Source: Favolaschia claudopus
Taxonomy: Eukaryota; Basidiomycota; Agaricomycetes; Agaricales; Mycenaceae
Direction: 5' to 3'
Length of the DNA stretch: 64,000 bases
Assembly: GCA_037176885.1 (NCBI GenBank)
Contig: JAWWNJ010000116.1
Location: forward strand, 434,001-498,000
In this document: piece after piece, positions 43,070-53,970 of the stretch
Numbering within the stretch: position 1 is the stretch's first letter
Layout of the letters: each line of letters opens with the position of its first letter
Program-made: the position numbers and the translations under genes
The notes under the pieces: model-generated
What the model was told of the DNA's origin: nothing
The model's input: only the letters and a program-made list of their open reading frames with translations
Databases searched by the model: none

Positions 43070-43235
43070 TCGGAGTCAGCTAGAGTATATTAGAGAGCTA
43101 GTCGACGTGGGGAACAAGTGACTAGTACCTAGAGTATATTAGAGACTACAAGGACTGTGAGTAGAAAGTAGAAAGTAAAGTAAAGGTATACGCACGCTAG
43201 TCGACGTGGGGAACAAGTGACTAGCGGGCAGCAAA
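43070..43235 (+). repeat. Local direct repeats
   Basis: AGCTAGTCGACGTGGGGAAC..GTGACTAG occurs at about 43097 and again at about 43196. CTAGAGTATATTAGAGA occurs twice (about 43081 and 43130). Short AGTAGAAAGTAGAAAGTAAAG runs lie between. Confidence 0.85.
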
Positions 43236-43778
43236 GGTAACGAGCAGTATATAAGGTAGTGAAGGGGATGGTGATGGCGATGCGACGGTACGGGTGCAAA
43301 GGATGATGAAACGACGAAAAGAAATCGGAACGGAGTGGAAGCTCACGGATCAATCCTACAACACCTCCACCAGAAGGGCTCAGCACAATAGTCACACTTG
43401 ACCTCCTGTAACCTCTCCTTCCACCATCCACCCGCATCTCTTGCTTCTCTACACGCTTTCTGGCACTTTCAGCTCCTCAAGACCACTACCTCTACTCACC
43501 CCTACTTCTCCTTCAAATATTTCTCTCTTTTCACGGTGTTTCAGCCCCGGAAATAGGCTGGCAATTGTATCGGATTCGGCACCCCTGCGAGCACGTTTTC
43601 TGGGCAAAATTCAATATGGAGGGGTCCAATGAAATAGATGAGTTTGCGGGAAGAGCTCTTATGGTTCTCAGGTGTGTTTTATTCCTGCAATCTAGTTTGA
43701 TCCGTCTCATATGCCTCCGCTTGCCCAATTAATGGCACAAAGCTCGCTGAGCACATCCCAGCACCCTCAAATTCAGAT
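43236..43778. other. No gene seen
   Basis: 43440-43530 weakly resembles part of the LTR (CTCTACACGCTTTCTGG.AC versus CTCTACGACTTTCTGGGAC), perhaps an old diverged LTR. Confidence 0.35.
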
Positions 43779-44084
43779 TCTTTCATCTAGATGAATTCTC
43801 ATTGCCCCCCTTCGCACTTTCTGCCGCATTCTTGTGTCTGTTTTCCGGTGTGCGGATGTAGCTTATGCCTTTCTGTATTAATGTGTATTTGAATTGGAAT
43901 TCAATGAGTATCATTTGTGGACATTCTGCATTGGTGGCGAACCTGAATAGCAAGACTTATCCTCTGAACTGTCTGGGCAATCACCAGCCTGAGTTCCAGA
44001 AACTCTCCCTTTCTCTCTCTTTTCGATTTCTTTTTCGGCAATTTTACCCCTTTGAAGACCCAGTAGTATGATCGGAAACCCCCA
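43779..44084 (+). repeat. About 300-bp dispersed repeat, inverted relative to 26110-26408
   Basis: See the partner copy. A run of TCTCTCTCTTTTCGATTTC and CAGTAGTATGATCGG mark the right edge. Confidence 0.8.
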
Positions 44085-44685
44085 GTGCGCGTACATACAA
44101 CTCACGGATTGTATGAGGACCGAAAGTCGGTGACGCACTTCGGGTCCATTCCTAAACTGCTGAGGCTTTGGGAGCGCTGTGGGACTGGGGGCAAATGAAA
44201 ATCATGTACCTTGGTACCCCGAAATTCATGTCCTCTTGCACTGAAAATCATCGAGGATTCCCTGAATTTCATGTCCCAGCGCGTGAACAAAATCATACTC
44301 TTTTTCGACGTTTTCATGTGCCTCTTTACAGTAATGCACCGATTCCATGGAAATCAGTCTCAAATCCGAATTGCTCCCTCAACAAGCCCGAAATCATGGA
44401 ACGAGACAATGAAACTAATAGGTTACAGAGCAAAATTCAGGATTAAATGAGATGATATTAAGCAAGCTTCCATACTTATATTATTGGTTGAGGACGTCTA
44501 AATGGCCTCCGTAGCCCGTTTAAAGCGTTCACGAGGATAGGCCCAGATTGAGTGATATGCTCGTACAGTATGAACGAGCCGTCGCCCAAGCCGATGCACC
44601 TGTAGGTATCGTTCCTCCGGTAATTGATAGAGCGATCAGTATCCGCTTTCGACCACCAGGTGGTGACTAAGTGACGCGCAACATA
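44085..44685. other. No gene seen
   Basis: Short overlapping frames (44168-44450) without motifs. Confidence 0.4.
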
Positions 44686-44800
44686 ACTGATGGCGTACCC
44701 GTGAGAGAGTAGGCACATTGCACAGCCATCCACAAGCCATCCACTTTTCGGGAACCTCAGACACAAGGGGGGAGCAAGCTCCCCCAATCAAAACTGTGCA
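44686..44800 (-). repeat. Repeat ending GGGGGGAGCAAGCTCCCCC, copy 2
   Basis: Matches 36925-37030. Minus-strand frames in both start MGELAPP and share HGYAIS, but this follows from the nucleotide repeat and is not evidence for a protein. Confidence 0.75.
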
Positions 44801-45135
44801 TCAGTCCAATGGAAAAAGAAAGATATCTTTCCCTGAGAATCTCAGAAGTTAGACTGAGAGGCCGAATTTTGTCCTTAGATCAGCCTTCGATTCACAACTC
44901 AAGGCATCTTCCTTGTGTTACTGTTGCAGTCCCGGTGAAATCTGCTACCATGAGCTGCAGCCCTTGACTGAGAGTATTCCTTGACTGCATTTTCCCTGAG
45001 TGCACCGCTGTACAGTAGGCCACCTTGAGGCCAACTTGAGGTCACTCGTCTCAGGTCTGACTCGTCTCTGAGCCCCCATCACATATGGAATGCTGCGAGC
45101 TCGTGCTGAGGGAGGGAGGAAAATGGATGATATAT

Positions 45136-46214
45136 TTATGATTGCGGTGAGAGGTGATGTGACCCTCGCAGCGAGCGCTCTCGGCCCGGAACCCAGGAAG
45201 ACAAGCAAAAGACAAGGCAGCCCGAGGGAGGAGGGGTTGCCGGGACAGCGAGGAAGGTGAGCTGAGGCCAAGAGAGCAAGAAAACGGGTGCGGCTAGAGA
45301 GCATAGTCGCCGCGCCAAACCAATCCCGGGGCCACAACCATGGAGGTTGGTTTGAATAAGCGGGGGGTCGGAGAGAAGGCGTTTGCTTAACGCCACAATG
45401 AAAAGTTTGAAGCAGTCGGAAGTCCAACGGCCCAGGCGCTGAATGTCGAGGTCGGAGAGACCAATGAGTCGAGCCCAAGTGGCAGCGCCACGGCGGAAAC
45501 CATGGCCTGAATATCCCGACGATGAGATCCCGACATGAGTGAGACAGGCCTTCAGACAGTCGATGAAAAGCTTCCGCGAGAAAGCTCCATAGCCTGTACC
45601 GTCGCGAGTACGTCGGCCCACAAACACCGGGTCGTCGGGCTTGCCTGGCTTATTGAGGTGGGCTCGAAGAAGGGTGTAGGCACAGGTGGGCAAGCCAGTC
45701 TTTGCGATAGTGATGCGTAAGCCAGCGCGGAAGGGGTCCGTTTTGGAGGGCGGGAGGTCGACAGTGAGGTACTCGTCGTTTGAATGATGTCACGGCGCTT
45801 GAGGTTGAAAGCGCCGTCGAAAGAGTCGTAAGTGATCTCGCCGCAGCGCAGAAAACCTGAGAAGGCCAGGGCGTAGGCAACTCGGAGAGTCTCGGCTAGC
45901 TCACAAGAAACCCCCCGCGGAAGGGAGATAGGGTTGGCGAGGGAGGCGATCATCTGGGCAAGAACGGGCTGCGTAATAGGAAGTCGCTCCTTACGTTCTG
46001 CGTCCCCGTACACCCGGCGTATACCACGAATCACACGCTCGAGAACGCGTGATTCGAAAGTACCCGAGGTCGGTGTGGAAGGACTTGAGGGCACGCACCA
46101 ATGTAGCGCTTGATTGTTTTCGCACTGCAGCCTGGGGGCAGCGATGCCGCTCATTCCAGAAGGCGGGCTTCTGGCGGGGTATGGAGAGGCGCCGTCAGCG
46201 CCATATTTCCGCAT
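45136..46214 (-). pseudogene. Crypton-like tyrosine recombinase remnant
   Basis: Tyrosine recombinases of fungal Cryptons cut and rejoin DNA through a catalytic tyrosine. Upstream frame: ATLVRALKSFHTDLG (about 46075-46115) and, after a frame change near 46070, RVLERVIRGIRRVYGDAERK. Core: ETLRVAYALAFSGFLRCGEI (first catalytic arginine, about 45845-45900). After a one-base break near 45785: DEYLTVDLPPSKTDPF, TGLPTCAYTLLRAH, SSGYSGHGFRRGAATW (H-x-x-R, about 45485-45520) and IQRLGRWTSDCFKLFI. The family shows a tyrosine in the last motif; here the codon at 45400-45402 encodes phenylalanine. Two frame breaks plus the missing nucleophile make it inactive. No direct-repeat termini were recognised. 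Confidence 0.75.
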
Positions 46215-46545
46215 GCAGAAAGACTCGAAGGAGTTGCAAGCCGTCTAATTGACGCCGCGGATGGAGGCAGCGAGGCCGTGCCAGAGGAAGTAGGCGACGA
46301 GCGGTGGTTGATTGACCCGTTCAGGCCATCCGGCGGGAGGTGGGGGAAGGGAGTGCGCTGTGAGGCAAAGAATTGAGGTAACAATTGTCAGGGAACCCCT
46401 GTTCTGCGCAGCATGACGCAAAGGGACTTGGGCACTAAAATTCGGCAAGCGCACCTCAAAAAGCGAAGAACAGCATTCAAACTACATGACAAGCTTCCGC
46501 ATTACTCAAAGGAGCTAGAGGAGCCACCCAGACGCGTCAAGAGAT
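46215..46545. other. No gene seen
   Basis: May contain the start of the recombinase gene (a minus frame in 46151-46384 continues rightward), but no motif was recognised. Confidence 0.35.
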
Positions 46546-46559
46546 AAATTGCGAATTTT

Positions 46560-46715
46560 TGCGATTTTAGCCGATTTTTTTAGGCCTGGTTCACCGTCCG
46601 GATAAAGCATCGACCTCTTGGAAGGCCTGGTTCGGATTCGGATAAGATCTTCCCCATTTGAGGTCCGGATAAGATGTCCCAAATCCCAGATTTTTCGGGG
46701 CAGGCATCATAGGTG
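46560..46715 (-). repeat. Fragment of the TGATGCCTGCCC-terminus element
   Basis: GGCCTGGTTC, CGGATAAGATG, CCAGATTTTTCGG and GGGCAGGCATCATAGG match the right part of 52030-52598 and, in reverse, its left part. Confidence 0.65.
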
Positions 46716-46747
46716 AATGTCAGAGGTCCTGATTCTATTCAGTGAAA

Positions 46748-46822
46748 CAAAAACAATGACCCATCGTGGGAATCTCGACCGTTTTGCCATCACCCTCGGA
46801 ATGGAGAAGTTCCCGTCAATCC
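46748..46822 (-). repeat. Dispersed repeat (GGGAACTTCTCCATTCCGAG), inverted fragment
   Basis: Reverse complement of 53830-53905, including CCCACGGTGGG.TATTG.TT and the GAACTTCTCCATTCC end. Confidence 0.8.
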
Positions 46823-47019
46823 ATTGACCGATTGGTCAATGACCCGCCATCAATCATTGCTCCAGTTATCAAACGGACTCCGGCAACGTCCGATCTGCAA
46901 TCATTTCACCAATTAATGCTCTGGAAGCAGGCGGGAGAGTCGGAAAACCGAGTAGAATACTACCATACAATGTAATGAGGTGTAATTGACAAAATTTGCG
47001 ATCTTCTACGGAATATAGG

Positions 47020-48301
47020 TCAAGATACTGCCGAGGTTTCGGGCAAAGAGGTTTCTGCAGCCGCTGATGAACTCGCCGTCATGTCCTCCGCCTCCACACC
47101 AAGAGCTTCCTCCTCGTCATCCAGTCCATCCAAACCAGCCTTCCAGAAGAATTCCAACTCTGTTGCCGGCGTACCAACAGAGGGATATGCAAACAAATCT
47201 GCAAGCTTGATCTTCTTATATGCTGGGATCCGAGCCCGACGAATTGGTGACGGAAGTCGACGCCGATGGCAAGGTAGAGGTGGAGGTCGCCGCTGACACA
47301 TCAAGGAGCGCATTAGCAGCCTCCGCGGCGTCGTCTTGGGCATCTTGAACGTCCTGTTTTTCTGCAAGATCAACAAGCATATCTGTGACGACCGAAAAAT
47401 CGATATCGGGGGAGGCAGCAGGCTCGGAAGGCCGGTCGGTGGAACTAGGAGGGAAGGTAGATGAAGCGACGGGTTCAGCTTCCATGGCAGCAAGCTGTGC
47501 TCGGTCGTCGGCAAGGCTGAAATGACGGGTTCCGTGACTTGACCTGACTTGACCAGACCAGCCGCCCGATGACTGTCTTGCACGTCCATACGAACTGTCG
47601 TTGATTTATGAACCTTCAACGGATCGAGCCGGTTGCGATGCTTGGTGTGCGTCAGTCCATAGATACTGAAAACTCGTTCTGCACCGGCTGAGTTTGGAAC
47701 TATGCTCAGAATCCGAATTGCGAGCTTGACAAAGCCGCTGCGTCCTGTCATCCCCGTTCCGCTGTCCATGCGCCGCCATATACTTACCACATCAAGGGGT
47801 TTCTTCTATCGAAAGAGTGAGAAAATTGCGTCAAGTGACCAGTAATACCGAAACTTATTTCTGTTTCGTACATTTGTTTGAAGCCGGCTAGCCACATGGA
47901 CTCCGCTGAATAAAAGCCAATCGAATCGTGATATGACTGGAATGTTTGCACAATGTCGGTGGCGCTCTGTGCCCATAGAAACGTTGATAGGCGCGACAAA
48001 TGCCGTGATAGAGTGACATGGGGGGCAATTTGGAGGGGTTGAATGCGCGGGAACGGATATAAGGGTTCAAAAAGACTGCGAGGATCATAAGTTCTTGATC
48101 AGTCTTACCCCATCTCCGCTCAAGACTGGACTGGACTGTCTTCTTGACAAGCGGTTCGGGGGCAGAGTCAAATAGTCGGAAGAGGTTACCGAGGCACGTC
48201 GCTACGGTATCGAGACGACATGTTGGAGCTTGCAAGAGATTAGCCGCAATAGCAAACGACTCGAGGTATACCCCGACACTGAAACATGTATTTAGTCGCA
48301 C
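47020..48301 (-). pseudogene. hAT transposase, C-terminal half
   Basis: hAT enzymes are RNase H-fold transposases that dimerise through a C-terminal region. Upstream frame (48301-47888): SLERRWGKTDQELMILAVFL and LNPYIRSRAF (about 48030-48100). Next exon: LAIRILSIVPNSAGAERVFS and HTKHRNRLDPLKVHK (about 47610-47720), the hAT dimerisation block. The tail KIKLADLFAYP and EFFWKAGLDGLDDEEEAL (about 47105-47215) is typical of mushroom hAT proteins. The zinc-finger N-terminus and the first catalytic part are not upstream on this strand. A BED-like piece lies on the opposite strand at 48630, implying rearrangement. Confidence 0.75.
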
Positions 48302-48504
48302 TCATCAGTCAAGTTTCCGGACTCACCGCCGTGTCAGGGGAACTCCCTCTTTTGGCACTACACAGCCACCTATGACGCAGGCCTCCTGCAGATTTAAGAC
48401 AAGACAAACGAAAGGGACATTCGTATTGGCTGACCGCTAACAAAATGCCGTGAACCGCCCCACTGGTGCATTTTCGAATTCGGTCAGGATTCAGTGTTGA
48501 CCGT

Positions 48505-48562
48505 AAGGGATAAGGCCTTAATTGCGTTAAGGGTTATTAAGGCCTTATCATAACCCTTAGAG
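48505..48562. repeat. AAGGCCTTA palindromic cluster
   Basis: Repeated words AAGGCCTTAA, GTTAAGGGTTATTAAGGCC and ATAACCCTTA. Similar clusters occur at about 27516-27560 and 56590-56700 (and inverted 56880-56990). Confidence 0.6.
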
Positions 48563-48629
48563 CCGTAGCACGGCTGCCCAGCTTAAATGCCCGGACCGGC
48601 TCAGCCGGCTGCCCGGCGCCTGCAGCCAT

Positions 48630-48892
48630 TTGATTGCCGACCTAATCTCTTTTCTTTCGATATCGACGTCCAGCCCAATGTGGACGCACTTCCTCAAGCT
48701 TCATGGGAAGCCTAAATTCAACAGCAGCCACTGGGCCACCTACTGCAAGGGTTGCATCCAGCATGAGAAGGAATTGCTGCAGAACACTGGCACATTCGAC
48801 AGCGTGGATTGGCAGCACGGTGGACAATCTTTCGTTGATGGTCTATTTGGTGGCGCGAACGGAAGTTTGCAGAGAAGGAGATCAATGATTTG
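48630..48892 (+). pseudogene. hAT N-terminal BED-like zinc-finger fragment
   Basis: MWTHFLKLHGKPKFNSSHWA followed by TYCKGCIQHEKELLQ matches the start of mushroom hAT transposases (aromatic, NSSH, CxxC). The similarity stops where the 953-bp-family sequence begins at about 48893. Orientation is opposite to the C-terminal half on its left. Confidence 0.55.
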
Positions 48893-49598
48893 CCAAAATG
48901 TCCCTTGGTCTTTTGCTACTGTATCTCCCTGTATGGAGGCAACCGTCACGGTAACGGTGGGGTTGGTTGCGTTGCCTCTTTTTGACGTGGTCACGGTCAC
49001 GGTGAGGGTCGTTTCCTTGAAAAAATCGTGACATCGAAAAATATGGTTTAAATGCCCAAAAAATCAGTAAGCGCCTTGGGCGCCTTGGACGCCCGTTGCC
49101 TCTTTTGGCAACGGTCACGGCTCACGGAGGGTCGGTTGCCTTGAAATAAGGCAACCGTTTTGTCACGGTCGCTTGGCGGTTGCCTCCATACAGGGAGATA
49201 CAGTATATGACCCACAAAAAATTCAGACCACTTTTTTTTCTGAGTGTTTCTATGTGGTTTTCTCACCAAACGGGACACTTTCCAAAAATCTCGGAGGAAA
49301 ATTTGGCCAGCACAGCCACAGGATAGTCATCTCGGCAGGCTTCGGCAGCTCGCTTAAGGGTGGGACCTGTCAACCTGTTCGGCGCGATGGGTGACAGGAC
49401 CTCCCTTGCAGTGTGGAAGGTAATTTCAGAGCAGAAACAGCGAGAATGTCTGCTGAGTCTGTAGGTCAGCCCTTCCGCAGGCAGGAAAGAACATGTGCAT
49501 GAGATTTTTTACGCGACTGGGGATTTGGCCATGGGAACGATTAATAAGCGTTACATAACGTGCTTAAGTAAGGTGCGGGGATCCCACGCTCTCTATCT
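48893..49598 (-). mobile_element. Truncated copy of the 953-bp TA element, itself interrupted by a MITE
   Basis: In reverse complement 49598 to 49204 follows 30570 to about 31325, with a large internal deletion. It resumes after the MITE as 48893-48918 (GACCAAGGGACATTTTGG in reverse). The outer terminus AGATAGAGAGCGTGGG is intact at 49598; the other terminus is missing. Confidence 0.82.
48919..49203. mobile_element. 285-bp MITE with CTGTATCTCCCTGTATGGAG termini
   Basis: Inverted termini of about 30 bp; TA on both sides (48917-48918 and 49204-49205). The related copy at 31320-31345 has the uninterrupted site (GCTATATGACCC in reverse), so the insertion and its TA duplication are directly visible. 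The interior repeats GGTTGC and TCACGGT motifs. Confidence 0.93.
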
Positions 49599-49600
49599 TA

Positions 49601-49994
49601 GTGCTGTGTAAAATTGCTCCCCGGCCATGTAATTTACTGTAAGTTCAAAGCGGGCCGAGGGAACAGATGTAATTTACATGTAAATTACATGTAAAATTCA
49701 AAACTTCCCACGCTCCCAGGGTCTAAAAAAATCCCGTTTTCGATGGTCAAAAGTGTGCCGATCGGTGCCGAACGATTGATCTGTCACAAATGCACTGGAA
49801 TTGGATTCAAAGTTGCTCTTGAACCTGTTTTTGAAATCCTGAAGGCTGATTCCAGCCGCGTTTGAGCGCTTTTGAGCTTCTGCCTCATTCAGTATTTTAC
49901 GCTATTTTACACGGACCTTGAGACCCTGGATGTAATGTAAATTACATGTAAAATTCCCGTGATGTAATTTACATAGGGCAATTTTACCCAGCAC
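49601..49994. mobile_element. 394-bp MITE with GTGCTGxGTAAAATTGC termini
   Basis: Ends GTGCTGTGTAAAATTGC and its inverse GCAATTTTACCCAGCAC, flanked by TA (49599-49600 and 49995-49996). Subterminal ATGTAATTTACAT / AATTACATGTAAATT palindromes are repeated on both sides. It inserted into the TA that bounds the preceding element. Confidence 0.9.
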
Positions 49995-49996
49995 TA

Positions 49997-51480
49997 ATCG
50001 GGCAGCCGAATGATTAACAATTAGTGATACAGTCAATGTACTGCTAGACTGCGACATGGGCTGATAAACGGCCCGCAGTGAGGATAATGGAATATTGATT
50101 GATTGGTTGATTGATGGGGTTGAAAACATCGAGGTGGCGGCATACATGGAGCAGGTTAAAAGCTCTGGCCGAGGCTCGTTCTGAATCATCTGGGGACGGT
50201 GAGCTTTACTCAGCACAGCGCTTTCCAACTTCGACTGATTTTCATTATCATCAGAAGCGTCCACAACACACGCATTGAACGTCTGTGGTACGACGTCACC
50301 CATGGCTTCGGCAAGAAATGAAAAGTTTTCTTTCTTGATTTGGAAACCGACCACGGCCTCAACCCCACGCGCCCGGGCCATATATGGCTCCTTCATCATT
50401 TATTCCTTGCGTCGCTCAATCGCAATGCTCAGGGCTGGTGCACAGCATGGAATTCGCACCAGCTTACGGTACGTCGCCAACGTGAACACAGTCCACGCGA
50501 TCTATTCACGTTCGGGATATTGCGGGAGGGTCCACGACTGCGATACGCATTTCGACAATCCTAAATTGTTCGACGTCTTTCGCGGTCTTGTAAGGTAAGA
50601 GGCACTTTACATAAACCATCAACATGTGTCTTGACCACGGATCTCACCTGCATTCCGACTGCAAGCTGGGAAGATCGAATGGGTAAGAACGCAGCAGCTT
50701 GGGCAATTACCATGCACAGCAGTCAAAAAAAAATAAAGCCCAAACTGGACTCCATTACACAGTGGCCAACCAAAGCCTACAATATCTTTTGCACGCTCAC
50801 CAGGATGTAGTCAATGTAATCAAAGTTTTTTAAATAATCGAAGTCTCAAACTGTTTGTCAAGTTCCTGTTTTGCCACCACGGTGGGTTGTGGTGCAAATT
50901 CCGCATGTTCCTGGATGGAACCAGTCTCTCTTTGGTGGCTCGAGTCAAAAGAAATTGTGCGCGGTTGCATTTCGAACTCAGCCCTTGATCAAGGAGTCCA
51001 TGAAAATGCTTGAGGCCGATGTCACGCGGCGTGCGCAGCTTGAATTTACATACAGAATTGTAACGGATCTACCGCTCGCATCAGCTCACGGCGAGATTTG
51101 CCCGAGTCGTTGCCAAGACTCAATACACAGCCTCCATTTTCTAGTATAAGTAGTTAGCTGATTGTCGTAGATTCCTTTCCCTTAGTCAATTCGCTTCCGT
51201 CACAAGAATGGACCTTGGCGAATTTTTATTTGAAGACTAATCACCGCTGGCAAAATATTCAATTATCATTCTTAACAAGGAAATCAGGATCACTCAAGCT
51301 CCCCCTTTACTGTAAGCCGGGTGCCGCCATTACAAAACATACTCAAAGGTTTGTCACGAAGCCACGTCCGCCACCATAATAGAAGCTGCTCTACTCCTCA
51401 AAAGGATGTGATTTGTGCAATATCAAGAAATTTGGGTGACTGTCCCAAGACCTTTCTCCTCGACCGGCCTTGCTTGTCGG
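49997..51480. other. No recognised gene
   Basis: Frames at 50275-50598 (plus), 49902-50399 (minus) and 50871-51149 (plus) have reasonable composition but no motif I know. They may be exons of one unknown gene or TE debris. Confidence 0.35.
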
Positions 51481-51494
51481 ATATCCCCTTCGAA

Positions 51495-51662
51495 GCTCAT
51501 CAGAGCATGAGATACGATTGTGCCCATGCTGACGGCAGATGGAGCATCTGCTTTGAGCGCGGAGGCGAGTGGAAGCTTGAGGTTTTTAGGCCTTCTTACC
51601 GCAGGTCTTGCGATTGTGGCCGGGCTCTTTGCATTTTCCACAGTGGTCTTCAAAACGACGAA
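51495..51662 (-). pseudogene. Double CCHC zinc-knuckle fragment, possibly MULE transposase tail
   Basis: On the minus strand at about 51655-51595: HCGKCKEPGHNRKTC, a canonical C-x2-C-x4-H-x4-C knuckle. Farther on (about 51545-51500) is RCSICRQHGHNRISC, a second one. A GTAAGA donor right after the first suggests an intron between them. GHN..C knuckles end many Mutator-like transposases and related DNA-binding proteins. No SWIM or transposase core was found upstream, so the assignment is weak. Confidence 0.5.
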
Positions 51663-52029
51663 CAGTAAGCAGGACATTCAACAATAAATCGAGACCGCAC
51701 ATCGTCTAGGGACTGCTTTGGGCGAGTTTCTTGTGGAGGGGGAGTGTTTGCTGCTCTGTGACTGCGTCAGTGGAGGGAGAGTGGCGCTATGTGTGTCCTA
51801 TAAACCTCGATGCTAAGGAGTTTGGCTAATGGTTGGCTCTGGGGCGATGAGGAGGACGAGCAGAGCAATCGACTTATGTCCATCCTAGGTAAGGGCAAGG
51901 TAATGGTGCGAACTGCACGTGTCCTCGATTTTAAGCCTCGTGTGTGACCATTGGCTGGCAATATATGATTTGTAATCAGACTGATGGTGCGACGAAGTTA
52001 CCAAACTCAGGACCCCCGGCAACCAACTG

Positions 52030-52598
52030 TGATGCCTGCCCACAAGATTCTGGATTTTGAGCAATTTTATCCGGACCCCAAATCGGGGCATTCTTATCCG
52101 AATTTGACCCAGGCCTCAGCCAGACCGGCGTTTTATCCGAATTTTCGACCAGGCCTACCAAAATCGCCAAAATCCGTTAAAATCAAGAAAAAATTGGAAA
52201 AAATCTTCCTGGGTTCATTTTAGGTCGCTTGACGGCCAACGTCGGCCAGAGCCTGCCGAAGCCTCTTTCGCAGGCCTTCTCCTGCTTTTGTCCTCCAAAC
52301 AAACATCTTAGACGCCAGTCTGCTACAAATCAAGCGTGAAAACAGGCCGGGTTCGCTCAACGCTCGTTGATTTGACCGAAATCTGGCTTCAGATAGCCAT
52401 TAATTGCTCTTGGATCATCAATGTCTGGCGAGTTCTATCCGCATCCCGACCAGGCTTGGTTGGCAGACCCCACGTTTTATCCGAATTTTTGACCTGACCT
52501 GGCGTCCCAAAGTTGGGTTTTTTATCCGAATCCGGGGAGGCTGACGCCGAATTTTGGGCTTGTTTTATCCGAATTGAAAATTTAGCGGGCAGGCATCA
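52030..52598. mobile_element. 569-bp element with TGATGCCTGCCC termini and TTATCCGAAT modules
   Basis: Starts TGATGCCTGCCC and ends with the inverse GGGCAGGCATCA. The interior repeats TTATCC.AA and ACCAGGCxT on both strands, giving an overall inverted-repeat character. No coding signal. Fragments of the family are at 25150-25240 and 46560-46715. The target duplication is unclear. Confidence 0.75.
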
Positions 52599-52599
52599 T

Positions 52600-53154
52600 A
52601 GGTGGTTGCCGGGGGTCCTCCAAACTCCTCATCTGAGCTGATTTTAATTGCTACAACGTCCGGAATGGCATCCTCTGCTCGTGTGCAAGCTCCTGCATCA
52701 ACCGTTCCTCCTCCTCCATCACCTTTTGTGATAAGGCAGGGCACATACAAATGCTGTGAACGTCCAAATATGAACAAAATCAGATCAATTCGAATATTGC
52801 GCGACCTCTGACCACTTTGGGGCTTATCCGTCCCAGGAATATTCAGATATACTTCTTGCCTACAACTCCAGCTACTTTTACAACATTCGGCGAGCTGTGG
52901 ATAATGTAGACTATTATGTAGTTGCGGCGTTTGTTTGGATATTCTAATCAATTACTGACCTAGCGCTGATGGTAACTCGAGCTGCGGCTCGCCAACAGTG
53001 GCAAGAGGTACATACTTGTTTCATCCATTCCCATTGCATTGCACTCTGAACTTTGAATGTAGCAGGCTGCAGCCGCCGCCGTTCCGATCTCGACTGTAGC
53101 GCTTTTTGCGCCCGGCCCACTTCTCACCTCGATCATGGAGAAAGCTCCAGTCAA
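52600..53154. other. No gene seen
   Basis: Short frames only. Confidence 0.4.
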
Positions 53155-53357
53155 TAGGGAGGTTGTACGAGCGACCCAAGTCGCTTTTTGACCGCTCGGA
53201 TCTCCGAAGCGATGGATCCCAGGTGTGAGCTCTAAGCGACCTAGAAGAGTATTGTCCTGGGGCATTACTAGGTCGCTTGGATCTCACACCTGAGACTGTT
53301 CGTCGTGGAGATCTGAGCGGTTTAATAGCGACGTGGGTCGCTTGCACAACCTCTCTA
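53155..53357. mobile_element. 203-bp double-hairpin MITE (GCGACC core), copy 2
   Basis: Same architecture as 34418-34621: TAGGGAGGTTGTACGAGCGA left end, inner AAGCGACCTAG/CTAGGTCGCTT palindrome, right end GCACAACCTCTCTA. Confidence 0.85.
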
Positions 53358-53829
53358 ATGTCAAAGTAAGTTCCAGGATTCGCTTGTGTCTCTTGATCAC
53401 GCTCAAATTTGTGGGTCTTGACAGGAAGGTTTTGGGTAGTCCTTGTCAGGGGACCCCACAGCTATGACTTGGGCAGAAGTTCTCTGTCTCCAAGACATCA
53501 TGCTGTGCTCACTTATGTCATATCTTACGTCACCTCTTGTACCTCTCAGTCCCTACTTTGCCATTTGACACGGCTCCTCCCTTCCTCGACTTGTCGACAA
53601 ATCGACACATTGGCTATCTCCCGCCCGTTTCCGGTTCCACAGCCAACCCCCGTCCCTGCCCCATTCGTCATACGCGACATGAATGCGTTCCCGGCCCTTC
53701 CTGGGTCTGACGCAAGTACAACAACATCCGACACGACACGCCCCATTTAGACAGGTAACATAAAGCATCAAAGCCGGCACATCTACATCAAAGCCGACAC
53801 ATCCGCCAAATTTGGACATTTCCGCTGTC

Positions 53830-53970
53830 AAACAGGGAACTTCTCCATTCCGAGGGTGATGGTAAAACGGTCGAGATTCCCACGGTGGGTTATTGTTTTC
53901 CCTTCTCCAAGGGGAAATCCCTCGGCCGGGAAAACACGTTTTCGGCACCCAGAAAAGCCTCGGAATGACC
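53830..53970 (+). repeat. Dispersed repeat (GGGAACTTCTCCATTCCGAG), copy 2
   Basis: Close match to 40410-40570. Confidence 0.85.

Noticed and set aside
36820..44787. Conserved small protein starting MGELAPP
   Set aside because: The shared residues follow from a nucleotide repeat with a palindromic GGGGGGAGCAAGCTCCCCC end; downstream residues do not stay conserved.
50275..50598. Plus-strand 107-codon frame as a gene
   Set aside because: No recognisable motif and no supporting exon structure; kept only as unassigned sequence.
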